Shown: in pieces, positions 50,792-58,342 of the stretch
Layout of the letters: each line of letters begins with the position of its first letter
Numbering within the stretch: position 1 is the stretch's first letter
Origin: Paenibacillus_AB hodogayensis
GTDB lineage: Bacteria > Bacillota > Bacilli > Paenibacillales > NBRC-103111
Direction: 5' to 3'
DNA length: 64,000 bases
NCBI RefSeq assembly: GCF_039536325.1
Contig: NZ_BAAAYO010000008.1
Location: 567,881 to 631,880, forward strand
The notes under the pieces: generated by a model
Told to the model about the DNA's origin: nothing
The model's database searches: none
The model's input: only the letters and a program-made list of their open reading frames with translations
Made by a program: the position numbers and the translations under genes

Positions 50792-52156
50792 TTACTTGCG
50801 GGCCGAGCCTCTGCGCGCGATACTCCGCGCAGCTTCGCATCCCGCGCACCGCGGTTTGGCGGCCACCAAGACACGGTTGGCTTTGGCGATAAACCGGACG
50901 TTCAGCTCGCCCTGGCCTTGGGCGTTGGAAGAGTAGGACCGCAGCCGCGTCGCGTTGGCTTTCAGCAGCTGCTTGACGCGGCTCGGCTTCAGCCTCGGAT
51001 ACCGCTGCAGCAGCTCGGCGACGCCCCCGGACACGATCGGCGTTGCCATGCTCGTGCCGGACATGCGGAAGTAGCTTTTGCCAACACGCGCGGACGGATC
51101 GCCAATGTCAAGCACCGAGCCCGGAGCGCGCAGCGACACGATATTGACGCCCGGAGCGCTCAAATCGGGCTTCACCCTTCCTCCCGGCGCCGGTCCCCTG
51201 CTGGAAAAGGCAGCGACTCGGTCGTCCGCCTGCAGCACCGTACCGCGGTCGTCGACCGCTCCTACCGTAAGGAGCAGCGGGCTGATGCCCGGCGATTCGA
51301 TCGTCCCTTTGCCGGGGCCGGAGTTGCCGGCCGCGGCCACGACGACCAGACCGGCTTTCCACGCCCGCTCTGCGGCGCGGCATACCGGGTCGTCGGAGCA
51401 GCGGGCAAAGCCGGGCGAACCGAACGACATGTTGAGGACCCGTATGCCATATTTTTTCCGGTTGCGCAGCACCCAGTCAACGGCGGCGATCACGTCCGAG
51501 CTGTCCGCCTCGCCATCGGATCCGAACGCCTTGACGATGACCAGCTTCGCCTTGTCCGCCGGCCCCCGGTATTTCCCTTTCGAGCTGTAGCCGTTGCCGG
51601 CCGCGTCTCCCGCCACATGAGTGCCGTGCCCGTTATCATCGTACGGCTTCTTGCGGCCGTTGACAAAATCTTTAAACGCCTTGATCCGGTTGACCGGCTT
51701 CGTCAAGTCCGGATGAGGGTAGGCTCCCGTATCGATCACCGCGATCGTAACGCCTTTTCCCCCTATGCCTTGCTTTTGCAGCTCGGACGCGCCTACAGAG
51801 GGCGTGGCGACATTGAGCGTGACCCGTACTTTGCGGTCCAGATGCACCCGGGTCACATTGCGGTGACAGCAAAGCCGCCGCAGGCCGGCCAACGAAATGC
51901 GCGCGGACATCGCCTGCAGGCGGGTCATCCGCCTCAGCACGTGAAAATGCCGGGCATGCGGCTTCAGGCCGCGCTTCACGGACTCGACGCACTGCCGCGT
52001 CGGCTTGCGGTCGAACTCGATAATGACGCGGATCGTTCCTTGGCGTTTGCGCCCTTCTTTGCCCGGCAGGCTGGCAGCTACCTTCCTGCGCAAATGGGGA
52101 CTCATCTTCGGATGAAGCGCGGCGCGTTTTTGCTTCTCGCCGGATCGTTTGGGCAT
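50792..52156 (-). CDS. Subtilisin-family serine protease (AprX-like)
   Basis: 454 residues. Catalytic triad: Asp in TIAVIDTGAYPHPDL (D142), His in DDNGHGTHVAGD (H177) and Ser in RMSGTSMATPIVSGG. An N-terminal region of about 115 residues (ASLPGKEGRKRQGTIRVIIE) precedes the catalytic domain and looks like an inhibitor-type propeptide. No signal peptide is visible, as with intracellular AprX of B. subtilis (442 residues). The sequence is unusually Arg/Lys-rich. The start is uncertain: ATG 52156 is preferred because AGGTGGTGA precedes it, but ATG 52189 is possible. Confidence 0.9.
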   Translation of the reverse strand: MPKRSGEKQKRAALHPKMSPHLRRKVAASLPGKEGRKRQGTIRVIIEFDRKPTRQCVESVKRGLKPHARHFHVLRRMTRLQAMSARISLAGLRRLCCHRNVTRVHLDRKVRVTLNVATPSVGASELQKQGIGGKGVTIAVIDTGAYPHPDLTKPVNRIKAFKDFVNGRKKPYDDNGHGTHVAGDAAGNGYSSKGKYRGPADKAKLVIVKAFGSDGEADSSDVIAAVDWVLRNRKKYGIRVLNMSFGSPGFARCSDDPVCRAAERAWKAGLVVVAAAGNSGPGKGTIESPGISPLLLTVGAVDDRGTVLQADDRVAAFSSRGPAPGGRVKPDLSAPGVNIVSLRAPGSVLDIGDPSARVGKSYFRMSGTSMATPIVSGGVAELLQRYPRLKPSRVKQLLKANATRLRSYSSNAQGQGELNVRFIAKANRVLVAAKPRCAGCEAARSIARRGSARK

Positions 52157-52246
52157 AGCCGTAATCATCACCACCTGTACGTTTGCCATAGTATACGCAG
52201 GGCGTCTGCCTCCGGCGTGGGCTCCTTGGCGACCTGTCGGAAACGG

Positions 52247-52276
52247 CAAAGAAGCCGGAGCGCAAGGCTCCGGCTT
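52247..52276 (-). terminator. Terminator after the YjcZ-like gene
   Basis: AAGCCGGAGC/GCTCCGGCTT 10-bp stem with a 5-nt loop, followed on the minus strand by CTTTG. Confidence 0.7.
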
Positions 52277-52299
52277 CCGTCCGAACGGTTACGAACCGC

Positions 52300-52605
52300 T
52301 CACAGCTTATGATGGGCACGGCTTATAATCACGAGCAGAATGAACAGCACCAGAATGATTCCCGTAGAGGAGTAGCCCGCGCCTGCCGTACAGCAATGAC
52401 CATGATGATGACCGTGGCTGATCGGAGCCACGTACGCCGGAGACACGAACGTCGGAGCGACGTTCTCGAACGGGGCGTTTACGTGCGCACCCATTACCGG
52501 AGCCGCCGCGTTCATATGAGCTCCCATCACCGGGGCTGCCATATTCGACATCGGCATGGACATGGGCATCGACATGACGTTGGCCGATCTTTGCATATAA
52601 TTCAT
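52300..52605 (-). CDS. Small YjcZ-like membrane protein with Met/Pro- and His-rich N-terminus
   Basis: 101 residues. The C-terminus (STGIILVLFILLVIISRAHH) is a single transmembrane segment like that of YjcZ-type sporulation proteins. The unusual N-terminal part has MSMPMSMPMSNM, two copies of AAPVMGAH and HGHHHGHCC, a potential metal-binding region. ATG 52605 follows GGGAGG. It may be expressed in sporulation, by analogy only. Confidence 0.72.
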   Translation of the reverse strand: MNYMQRSANVMSMPMSMPMSNMAAPVMGAHMNAAAPVMGAHVNAPFENVAPTFVSPAYVAPISHGHHHGHCCTAGAGYSSTGIILVLFILLVIISRAHHKL

Positions 52606-52906
52606 TATTGCACCTCCCTTTCGCCTTCAATCTACCCTCAGTCTATGGAGGAACACCCATGGGGAACACGGATAAACACCCAGTACCGGGCAAAATGGAC
52701 GTTTGCCCAGAAGGTGGATGCGGGCCGAAAAAAACCGTCCGTTGCGGAAAAGCGCATCGGTTTGTGTAAAGATTTGTTGGGCAACAATGAATTTATGCGG
52801 ATTTGTTCAACGTTTTGTCAAAAAGACGTCAAAAGGGCGAATGGATTTGAAATCCAAAATATCGTATAATCTGTGAAGTGACATTTTCGACCGAGGAGGA
52901 CCACAC
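52606..52906. other. Intergenic region upstream of the CuA protein gene
   Basis: No gene is supported in these 301 bp. Near 52845-52870 there is GGATTTGAAATCC, a 13-bp palindrome, followed by TATAAT (52864-52869), the probable -10 for the cupredoxin gene. No good -35 is visible, so the palindrome may be a regulator site. Confidence 0.45.
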
Positions 52907-53287
52907 ATGTATAAATGGATCATGTCCGTTTTGTTTTTCGGAGCGTGTACCTTGGGGATCATCTTCCTGCTGGTTAGCGCCAAACCGGAAAAAAGCGAAG
53001 AAGAAGCGGGAGCGGAAAGCGGTAAGCCTCAGCTGAAAATTACGGCAAGCAATTTCCAGTTCGACCAACCGGAATACAAGGTGAAAAAAGGGGAAACGCT
53101 GCAGGTCGTCTTGAAAAACAAAGAAGGCACCCACGGCATCGACATCGCCAAGCTCGGCATTTCGCTTAGCGGCAAAGATTTGTCCAAGGAAGTTACGTTC
53201 GATACAGCCGGCACGTACGAGATCCTTTGCTCCGTACCTTGCGGCACGGGACACGTCAATATGAAAGCAAAACTGATCGTCGAGTAA
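52907..53287 (+). CDS. Stand-alone CuA-type cupredoxin (cytochrome oxidase subunit II-like)
   Basis: 126 residues. One N-terminal membrane anchor (IMSVLFFGACTLGIIFLLVS), an acidic linker and a cupredoxin domain. The binuclear CuA signature is complete: H76 in GTHGID, then C108, C112, H116 and M119 in CSVPCGTGHVNM. No oxidase subunit I or SCO gene is nearby, so it is not part of a visible oxidase operon. It may be an electron carrier or a copper chaperone outside the membrane. Confidence 0.9.
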   Translation: MYKWIMSVLFFGACTLGIIFLLVSAKPEKSEEEAGAESGKPQLKITASNFQFDQPEYKVKKGETLQVVLKNKEGTHGIDIAKLGISLSGKDLSKEVTFDTAGTYEILCSVPCGTGHVNMKAKLIVE

Positions 53288-53344
53288 GAACCGGAGAGGG
53301 ACAAGCGCCCTCTCCTTTTTCATGTCCAACAAAAGCCTCAAGGC

Positions 53345-53647
53345 TCAGCCGTCCGCGCGCTCAAGCAGCCGCTCGCGCTCCATATATCGCATCAGCTGCT
53401 GCTTCTCCCGGTCCGTAAACCCGTATTCGCTATCGCAGCCTTCCTCCAGCACGACATAGTGAATTGGCTGTCCGTCCGGATCGCATACGACAAGCGCGCC
53501 CGGCTCGGTCAAGTCCGCTGGCCACGCCGCCCCGTCGCCTGCAGCCAGTTTCACATAAATGTCAATAAGCGGCCCGCGCCGCTCTACGACCGGGGCATAC
53601 GGCTTGAGCTCGGCCTCGAAATAGAGCTCCGCGTCAAATTTGATCAT
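53345..53647 (-). CDS. Hypothetical protein
   Basis: 100 residues, not recognised. Acidic, with no membrane or signal segment. LKPYAPVVERRGPLIDIYVK is followed by DPDGQPIHYVVLEEGCDSEY and a charged helical end (REKQQLMRYMERERLLERAD). ATG 53647 has a GGGGGGACTT-type purine run 5 nt upstream. Convergent with the cupredoxin gene and divergent from the pterin dehydratase gene. Confidence 0.68.
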   Translation of the reverse strand: MIKFDAELYFEAELKPYAPVVERRGPLIDIYVKLAAGDGAAWPADLTEPGALVVCDPDGQPIHYVVLEEGCDSEYGFTDREKQQLMRYMERERLLERADG

Positions 53648-53721
53648 GACAAGTCCCCCCTTCCTCCGCCCATTGGTGTATAATGATAGAAAACCCGATC
53701 CATTAGCGAGGTGAACCGACC

Positions 53722-54024
53722 GTGGCGAAAATGACCGACGACCAAATCCAGGAGCGTCTTAACGCCCGTCCGGGCTGGACGCTCAAAGACGACAAATGGC
53801 TCGTTAAAAAATACAGGTTCCCGCAGTATATGAAAGGCATCGAATTCGTCCAGCAGACGGCGATGAGCGCAGAGGCGCTTAACCATCACCCGATGATCTC
53901 CATCGAATACCGGCTCGTGACAATCAGCGTCACGACCTGGAGCGAGGGTGGCATCACTGCGCTGGACTTCGAGCTGACGGACCGGTGCGATCGACTTTAC
54001 GGGGCGATGTGCGGCACCGATTGA
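53722..54024 (+). CDS. Pterin-4a-carbinolamine dehydratase
   Basis: 100 residues. The family signature is ALNHHPMISIEYRLVTISVT, where the His pair dehydrates 4a-hydroxytetrahydrobiopterin, with GWTLKDDKWLVKKYRF before it. No aromatic amino acid hydroxylase is nearby, as is common for bacterial copies, which may act in folate or molybdopterin side reactions. GTG 53722 is 8 nt after GAGGTGA. Confidence 0.92.
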   Translation: MAKMTDDQIQERLNARPGWTLKDDKWLVKKYRFPQYMKGIEFVQQTAMSAEALNHHPMISIEYRLVTISVTTWSEGGITALDFELTDRCDRLYGAMCGTD

Positions 54025-54044
54025 ATCGCGTTCCGGAGCGACCG

Positions 54045-55283
54045 CTAACGAGCGGCGCTCCGGTCTTTTTTTTCCGCGCCGGCGCTCTTTCTGTTTTTGC
54101 TCCAAGCGTAAGCCAGCAGCCCGCCCAACCCCAGCAGTTCGACCAGGAAAACGACCGCGTCCCAGAAGCGCGCTGGCTGCTGCGGCTCGGCGAGCCAAGG
54201 CACGATCGTCGTCACCGACACAATCAGCTGCGGCGCGAAGAATACGGCAATCAGTGTCACACTAAACACATAGCCGGCGGCGTAAAATAAAGCATACCAC
54301 CGAACCGCCCGAGTCTCCTCCGGCTGCTTCTGCGCACTTCTTCCCTTCCACAGCTTCCCCGCCAGCCAGTCTCGGCTCCGCTCCATCAAATTGTAGCAGC
54401 CCGTCACATTTTCCGCCACATAATACAAGTCTGTCTTCATATAAAAGCAGCATTGGAACGCCAGCTTGACGAATACGTCAAGCGCGGCCAACGCAGCCAG
54501 CCCTCCGATCAGCCCGGACTGTTCGGGAAAAGCCGCTTGCAGCGCCAGGCATAGCAGCAGCACGAGCTGATCGACGCCCATCCCCGCCAAAAACGCCACA
54601 TTCCGCTGCTTCGGCGTCAGCCGCCATATCCCGTCCATCTCGGTCTCGAATACGACGAACACGAACCGGTGGCCGATGCCAAGCCGAGCGGGCAGGCCGA
54701 ACGAACGCACTGCCATAATGTGCCCCAGTTCGTGCAGCATAAGAAGCACGAAAGACAGCCCCAGCCAGACGACGCTGTTGAGTACCATCGAATCGAAGAG
54801 GAACACGTCCCCATAACGCGGAAACAAATCCGGCCTGACGATCAGAATCGCCGCATTGGCCGCGATCGCGCACCCGTACAACAGCAGCAGCAGCGGATGA
54901 AACCAGAAGCGGGCAAACGACGCGGGAATCCAGGCGAAGCCGCCTTGACGGTCCCCCGCCGGTCGGCCGGCCCCAACGCCCCCCTGTGCGGGACCTTCGT
55001 CCCGGCGCAGCGCGACTCCGTCCAGTTCGGCAACGAGTCCCATCTCCTGGAGTTGGTCGGCGAACCCGATGACATCCACGTCCTCGCGGGGAAACCGCTC
55101 CCGCAGCTCCGCCTCGATCTCGCCGATCGCCGCGCCCTCCTGCATCCGTTGAAGCGCCCGCACGCACAGCTCGTTCATCTCGTAATAGTCCCCCGCCGCG
55201 GCATCCTCGACAATGTAGCCTTGCCGGTCGGGACGAATTACGAGCTGCACCGGGGTAAGCCTGCTTTGCGCCGTTACTTTCAC
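54045..55283 (-). CDS. Membrane M50 (site-2-type) metalloprotease with N-terminal PqqD-like domain
   Basis: 412 residues. The first 90 form a PqqD-like fold (GDYYEMNELCVRALQRMQEG, VDVIGFADQLQEMGLVAEL), the type that binds leader peptides in RiPP pathways. About six membrane helices follow. The zinc site is HELGH at 184-188, and YMKTDLYYVAENVTGCYNL (282-300) corresponds to the LDGYY-type second motif with the third ligand Asp285. Such PqqD-M50 proteins process or export small modified peptides. A 20-residue Cys/Trp peptide gene is directly upstream. GTG 55283 has a purine-rich site. No radical SAM or ABC exporter gene is adjacent. Confidence 0.88.
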   Translation of the reverse strand: MKVTAQSRLTPVQLVIRPDRQGYIVEDAAAGDYYEMNELCVRALQRMQEGAAIGEIEAELRERFPREDVDVIGFADQLQEMGLVAELDGVALRRDEGPAQGGVGAGRPAGDRQGGFAWIPASFARFWFHPLLLLLYGCAIAANAAILIVRPDLFPRYGDVFLFDSMVLNSVVWLGLSFVLLMLHELGHIMAVRSFGLPARLGIGHRFVFVVFETEMDGIWRLTPKQRNVAFLAGMGVDQLVLLLCLALQAAFPEQSGLIGGLAALAALDVFVKLAFQCCFYMKTDLYYVAENVTGCYNLMERSRDWLAGKLWKGRSAQKQPEETRAVRWYALFYAAGYVFSVTLIAVFFAPQLIVSVTTIVPWLAEPQQPARFWDAVVFLVELLGLGGLLAYAWSKNRKSAGAEKKDRSAAR

Positions 55284-55330
55284 CTTGCCTGCACTTCCTT
55301 CCTTCTATTCGTGCCCGACGACGTTCCTAT

Positions 55331-55371
55331 TAAAAAGAAAAGGACGCGGCCGGAAACCCGGCTGCATCCTT
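55331..55371 (-). terminator. Hairpin terminator/attenuator between peptide gene and M50 gene
   Basis: On the minus strand AAGGATGCAGCCGG and CCGGCCGCGTCCTT pair with two mismatches around a GTTT loop and are followed by TTCTTTTT. It begins 8 nt after the peptide stop codon. It should make short peptide mRNA abundant and allow limited read-through to the protease. Confidence 0.75.
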
Positions 55372-55379
55372 GCGCTTGC

Positions 55380-55442
55380 TTACCACCAAATTCCGCACCA
55401 CCAGCAAGTGGTTTTCACCTTTACCAGTTTTCTGATCTTCAT
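55380..55442 (-). CDS. 20-residue Cys/Trp-rich peptide, candidate precursor or leader peptide
   Basis: Unannotated short gene. ATG 55442 lies 8 nt after AAAGGGGGTGA (a near-ideal ribosome site that includes the stop codon of the HD-GYP gene), and TAA is at 55382-55380. The peptide starts MKIRKLVKVK (five basic residues of the first ten) and ends TTCWWCGIWW, with two Cys and four Trp in the last eight residues. A hairpin and then a PqqD-M50 protease gene follow. I infer either a RiPP/pheromone precursor with the N-terminal half as leader, or a Trp/Cys-codon leader peptide controlling the protease gene. I recognise no family. Confidence 0.7.
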   Translation of the reverse strand: MKIRKLVKVKTTCWWCGIWW

Positions 55443-55448
55443 TAACGT

Positions 55449-56666
55449 TCACCCCCTTTCCAGTTCGGGACGGCCGGCGGCCGTCTGGGCTTCCGTCGGC
55501 GAGTCCTCGTCGCGGCGCATCCGTGCAACGTACTGCACAAACAACGGGAACACATCCTGAAACAGCTCCACGACAACAGGATCGAACTGGGCGCCTTTGC
55601 CTTGAACGATACGCTGGTACGCTTCCTCGACGGTCAGCGCGTCCCGGTACGACCTTCGGGACGTCATCGCGTCGAAGGCGTCGGCGACCGCCGTAATGCG
55701 CGCCAGCAGCGGAATTTTGTCCCCGTGGAGCCCATCCGGATACCCTTTCCCATCCCAACGCTCGTGATGGTGAAGCACGACGGAGACCGCATTTTGCAAG
55801 CCGTCTATATGTTTGATTGCATTGACGCCTACGACAGGGTGCGTGCGAATAATGTCGAACTCGGCTTCGGATAAGGAAGAAGGCTTGGTCAGGATATGAT
55901 CGGGAATGCTGACCTTGCCCACGTCGTGCAGCAGGCATGCGTAGTAGTACGCCTTCATTTCCTCTTCGGAAAAACGGTTCAACTGCTTGGCCAGAATGAG
56001 CGAGAAATAGGCGACCCTTTCGCTGTGTCCCCGCGTATAAGGGTCTTTCAGCTCCAGCGTAGCGACGATTCCTTTCACGATCGCTTCCATCTGTCCGTTA
56101 TAGGAATCCCGAATCGCATCGACGTAACCGATAAACCGGTTCAGCATAATATACGACATGGATGACAGGATCGGGTAGAGCGCCAAAGGCAAAATAAGCG
56201 CGGGCTGTTGAAGCGTAACCAGCAGCAGCACGTACTTGGACGTAATGCCCCCGATGACGATCCAAAAATATTTCTTGTTCAAGAAAATGGGTGAAAACAG
56301 GACAAAAAGCACTTCTGCCACATTGCTGGAGTCGTATGTAAGGTCAGAGCCCACGTAAAGGAACAAATCGTTCAGCACCGAAACGGCCAAGTATACATAG
56401 ATGTATACATATTTGACCATCGCGGGCTTGTGCTTGCGGATCAAGTAGAAGGCGACAGGCAGCAGAGCAAGATGGATCAAATAAATGCCGTAGCCGATGC
56501 CCCCGGGCGGAAGCCCGACATCTCTCGAATGGCTCACAAACTTGGGATAGAAGTAAAAGTAGAAAGCGTCGAAAGAGAAACCGATACCATAAAACAAAAC
56601 CAAAAACAATTTGATCGCCCGCTGCTCCTGATTCATGACCGTAGAATAGAGCAATCCTTTTTGCAT
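55449..56666 (-). CDS. Membrane HD-GYP domain phosphodiesterase
   Basis: 405 residues. Six to seven N-terminal transmembrane helices (20-180) form a putative sensor. The cytoplasmic HD-GYP domain has RGHSERVAYFSLILAK, the HD pair at 247-248 in LLHDVGKVSIPDHIL, HHHERWDGKGYPDG with the GYP motif at 308-310, and ITAVADAFDAMTS. HD-GYP proteins usually hydrolyse c-di-GMP to pGpG or GMP. ATG 56666 follows GAGGGG. The stop codon lies inside the ribosome site of the 20-residue peptide gene, suggesting co-transcription and coupled translation. Confidence 0.92.
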   Translation of the reverse strand: MQKGLLYSTVMNQEQRAIKLFLVLFYGIGFSFDAFYFYFYPKFVSHSRDVGLPPGGIGYGIYLIHLALLPVAFYLIRKHKPAMVKYVYIYVYLAVSVLNDLFLYVGSDLTYDSSNVAEVLFVLFSPIFLNKKYFWIVIGGITSKYVLLLVTLQQPALILPLALYPILSSMSYIMLNRFIGYVDAIRDSYNGQMEAIVKGIVATLELKDPYTRGHSERVAYFSLILAKQLNRFSEEEMKAYYYACLLHDVGKVSIPDHILTKPSSLSEAEFDIIRTHPVVGVNAIKHIDGLQNAVSVVLHHHERWDGKGYPDGLHGDKIPLLARITAVADAFDAMTSRRSYRDALTVEEAYQRIVQGKGAQFDPVVVELFQDVFPLFVQYVARMRRDEDSPTEAQTAAGRPELERG

Positions 56667-56809
56667 TCGGTTACCCCTCTATCACGCAGGTGTCGGCCGA
56701 ACTTTGCAAAAGGCGAAAAAAGGAAATAATCTTATATTTGACTATTTCGACCTTTATAGCAAAATTCCTGCAAAATCATCCACGTTATTCGAAATAATTT
56801 AAAATTGTG

Positions 56810-57121
56810 TTAATTCCGCTCAGGAGCGTCCTCCATGACGTGCAGCATGGAAATAGGAAAACTGGCCTCTTCCTCCGAGCCCATCCGTCCCCATGCCATA
56901 ACGCCGTTCACATAGGTCAACTCAAAAGGCTCCGAAAAGCCAAAGACCCGGTACGTGCCCGGTACGAACGATGCGGCGGAAAGCAAATAAGCCTTGATCA
57001 TCCATCGTTTTTGAGTCCTGATTTCCGTCTGACTTGGAAATTCAGCCTCGCCCTTTTCGGCCTCCAGCCTGTCCAGCTCGGCTTGAAGCTCTTCCCGGGT
57101 CATCTCGCCGTATCGTTTCAT
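56810..57121 (-). CDS. yfhH: DUF1811 protein (YfhH family)
   Basis: 103 residues, length and pattern of B. subtilis YfhH: KRYGEMTREELQAELDRLEA at the start, MIKAYLLSAASFVPGTYRVF in the middle and FELTYVNGVMAWGR with a C-terminal EASFPISMLHVME. Cytoplasmic, function unknown. ATG 57121 follows GGAGGA. Separated by about 140 bp from the HD-GYP gene and probably transcribed on its own. Confidence 0.86.
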   Translation of the reverse strand: MKRYGEMTREELQAELDRLEAEKGEAEFPSQTEIRTQKRWMIKAYLLSAASFVPGTYRVFGFSEPFELTYVNGVMAWGRMGSEEEASFPISMLHVMEDAPERN

Positions 57122-57652
57122 TTTCCTCCTCCGCTAACTCTGGAATGGGTAGTTTCAACCAATTTTCGGTCTCATTTTTACATTATCATATCTTGTCGAT
57201 TTTTCACAACGTGAAAAAAGTATGAGAATATATACGTTTGGCTCTCCATCCACCATTTCCCAAGCCCTAGGTCGCAGTCATAAGCTGATTTTGTATACCC
57301 AGAATACGTCCGACCGGGACTTGCCGCAAACAAGGCCCGACACCATTCTCCACGGAAAAAACAACCTGCCGCGAAGGCAGGCTGTTCCATCGGTTTTCAA
57401 TAAGGAGAGTAGGCGTCCTCCGCCTGTTCTCATCGTATCGCCGCCGAAGCGGCTTGAGCGCCCGGACAAGCGTTATCGCCGCCGTTATGGACGATACGAG
57501 AGAAGGAGGATAATAATCGCAGACGTATGTACGATACCACCGCCTCTGCGCGTTTTTCTGCAAGCGTACGCGTTTGTTATGATTACCCCATTTCAGCGGC
57601 TTTGAAACAGGGCCGGCCTATTAATGTCTGCCAATAAAATGAATTATTAGTA
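57122..57652. other. Long intergenic region with no supported gene
   Basis: Open frames here lack plausible starts and resemble no family. AAGGAGGATAATAATC at 57503-57518 looks like a ribosome site, but the next ATG (57527) is 15 nt away and opens only a 36-codon frame. An orphan terminator lies on the minus strand at 57355-57386. The region may hold a small RNA, but this is not shown. Confidence 0.4.
57355..57386 (-). terminator. Orphan intrinsic terminator
   Basis: Minus strand AACAGCCTGCC/GGCAGGTTGTT 11-bp stem (one G-T pair), a 5-nt loop and then TTTTTTCC. No gene ends at its 5' side, so it may end a short untranslated transcript. Confidence 0.65.
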
Positions 57653-57681
57653 TTGACAAGCTCACCCATCCCTGCTATTCT
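57653..57681 (+). promoter_or_regulatory. Promoter of tRNA-Val copy 1
   Basis: TTGACA (57653-57658), a 17-bp spacer and TATTCT (57676-57681), 22 bp before the mature tRNA. Confidence 0.85.
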
Positions 57682-57703
57682 AATAACTACCGCCAGACAA
57701 TAC

Positions 57704-57776
57704 GATCTGTTAGCTCAGCTGGGAGAGCACTATCTTGACAGGGTAGGGGTCAGTGGTTCGAGCCCACTACAGATCA
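57704..57776 (+). tRNA. tRNA-Val (anticodon GAC), copy 1
   Basis: A complete cloverleaf: acceptor GATCTGT/ACAGATC, D-arm GCTC/GAGC, anticodon stem CTATC/GGTAG around loop TTGACAG (anticodon GAC, reads GUC and GUU valine codons), variable GGGTC and T-arm AGTGG/CCACT with TTCGAGC. The CCA end is not encoded. Identical to the copy at 58756. Confidence 0.96.
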
Positions 57777-57786
57777 TTTAAGAAAG

Positions 57787-57813
57787 AGCCCTTGCTCACG
57801 CAGGGGCTTTTTT
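57787..57813 (+). terminator. Terminator after tRNA-Val copy 1
   Basis: AGCCCTTGC/GCAGGGGCT stem with a 4-nt loop and six T, 10 bp downstream of the tRNA. Confidence 0.88.
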
Positions 57814-58002
57814 GCTTGCCTTGATACCCGTACAAACTCCCATCTAGAGAAACGCCAACTTGCCCAAGCAATCAAGAATGTCTGCTATGGAATTCCTCTA
57901 AGGCGCTTTACAGGCGCTGCTTGAATATTGTTCTATGATTTAGGGCAGTACCGTAATTCGGAGATAATTAGCCCATCAATTAGAAGGAAGGCGACATACC
58001 GT

Positions 58003-58293
58003 TTGAATTATATGATCATAGCCTTTTCTTTCATCGTTTCCACGACTATATCCGTCTTGTTCACGAGGAATAGAAACAACAAATGGTTAGGTATGTTATC
58101 GGCGTTCTTGATCAATACGCTGCTATTAGTAGGCACAGCATGGTTTCTATAGCGTATAGAGGACGAATCCAGATTGTTTGGAATCGATTTTTCCGGTCGT
58201 TATACATTGGTCATCGGTATCCCCATCATAACCTGGATGACGTTTATCGTTCTATCTTTTTTAAGAAACAGGGAAGCAAAAGCAGACGTATAA
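58003..58293 (+). pseudogene. Small membrane-protein gene interrupted by an in-frame TAG
   Basis: A frame from TTG 58003 (GGAAGG 11 nt upstream) encodes a hydrophobic start (LNYMIIAFSFIVSTTISVLF) and a second helix (MLSAFLINTLLLVGTAWFL). It meets TAG at 58150-58152, then continues open in the same frame with RIEDESRLFGIDFSGRY and another membrane helix (TLVIGIPIITWMTFIVLSFL) to TAA 58293. The joined product would be a 96-residue protein with three helices. This looks like a recently broken gene. Alternatively only the first 49 residues are made. AT-rich compared with the flanks. Family not recognised. Confidence 0.6.
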
Positions 58294-58342
58294 ATGGCTT
58301 CTCTTTTTGGCGAAAATGCGATGCTCGGCTTTGCAAGGCCAT

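Noticed and set aside
51078..51590. Plus-strand frame inside the subtilase gene
   Set aside because: Antisense shadow of the protease domain, rich in Ser/Pro/Ala as expected for such shadows.
53644..54198. Minus-strand 184-codon frame over the pterin dehydratase gene
   Set aside because: Shadow of the dehydratase frame and part of the M50 3' end; no start signals.
57222..57605. A 127-codon plus-strand frame in the 57.1-57.7 kb gap
   Set aside because: No ribosome site at its start, basic low-quality sequence, crossed by a minus-strand terminator hairpin.
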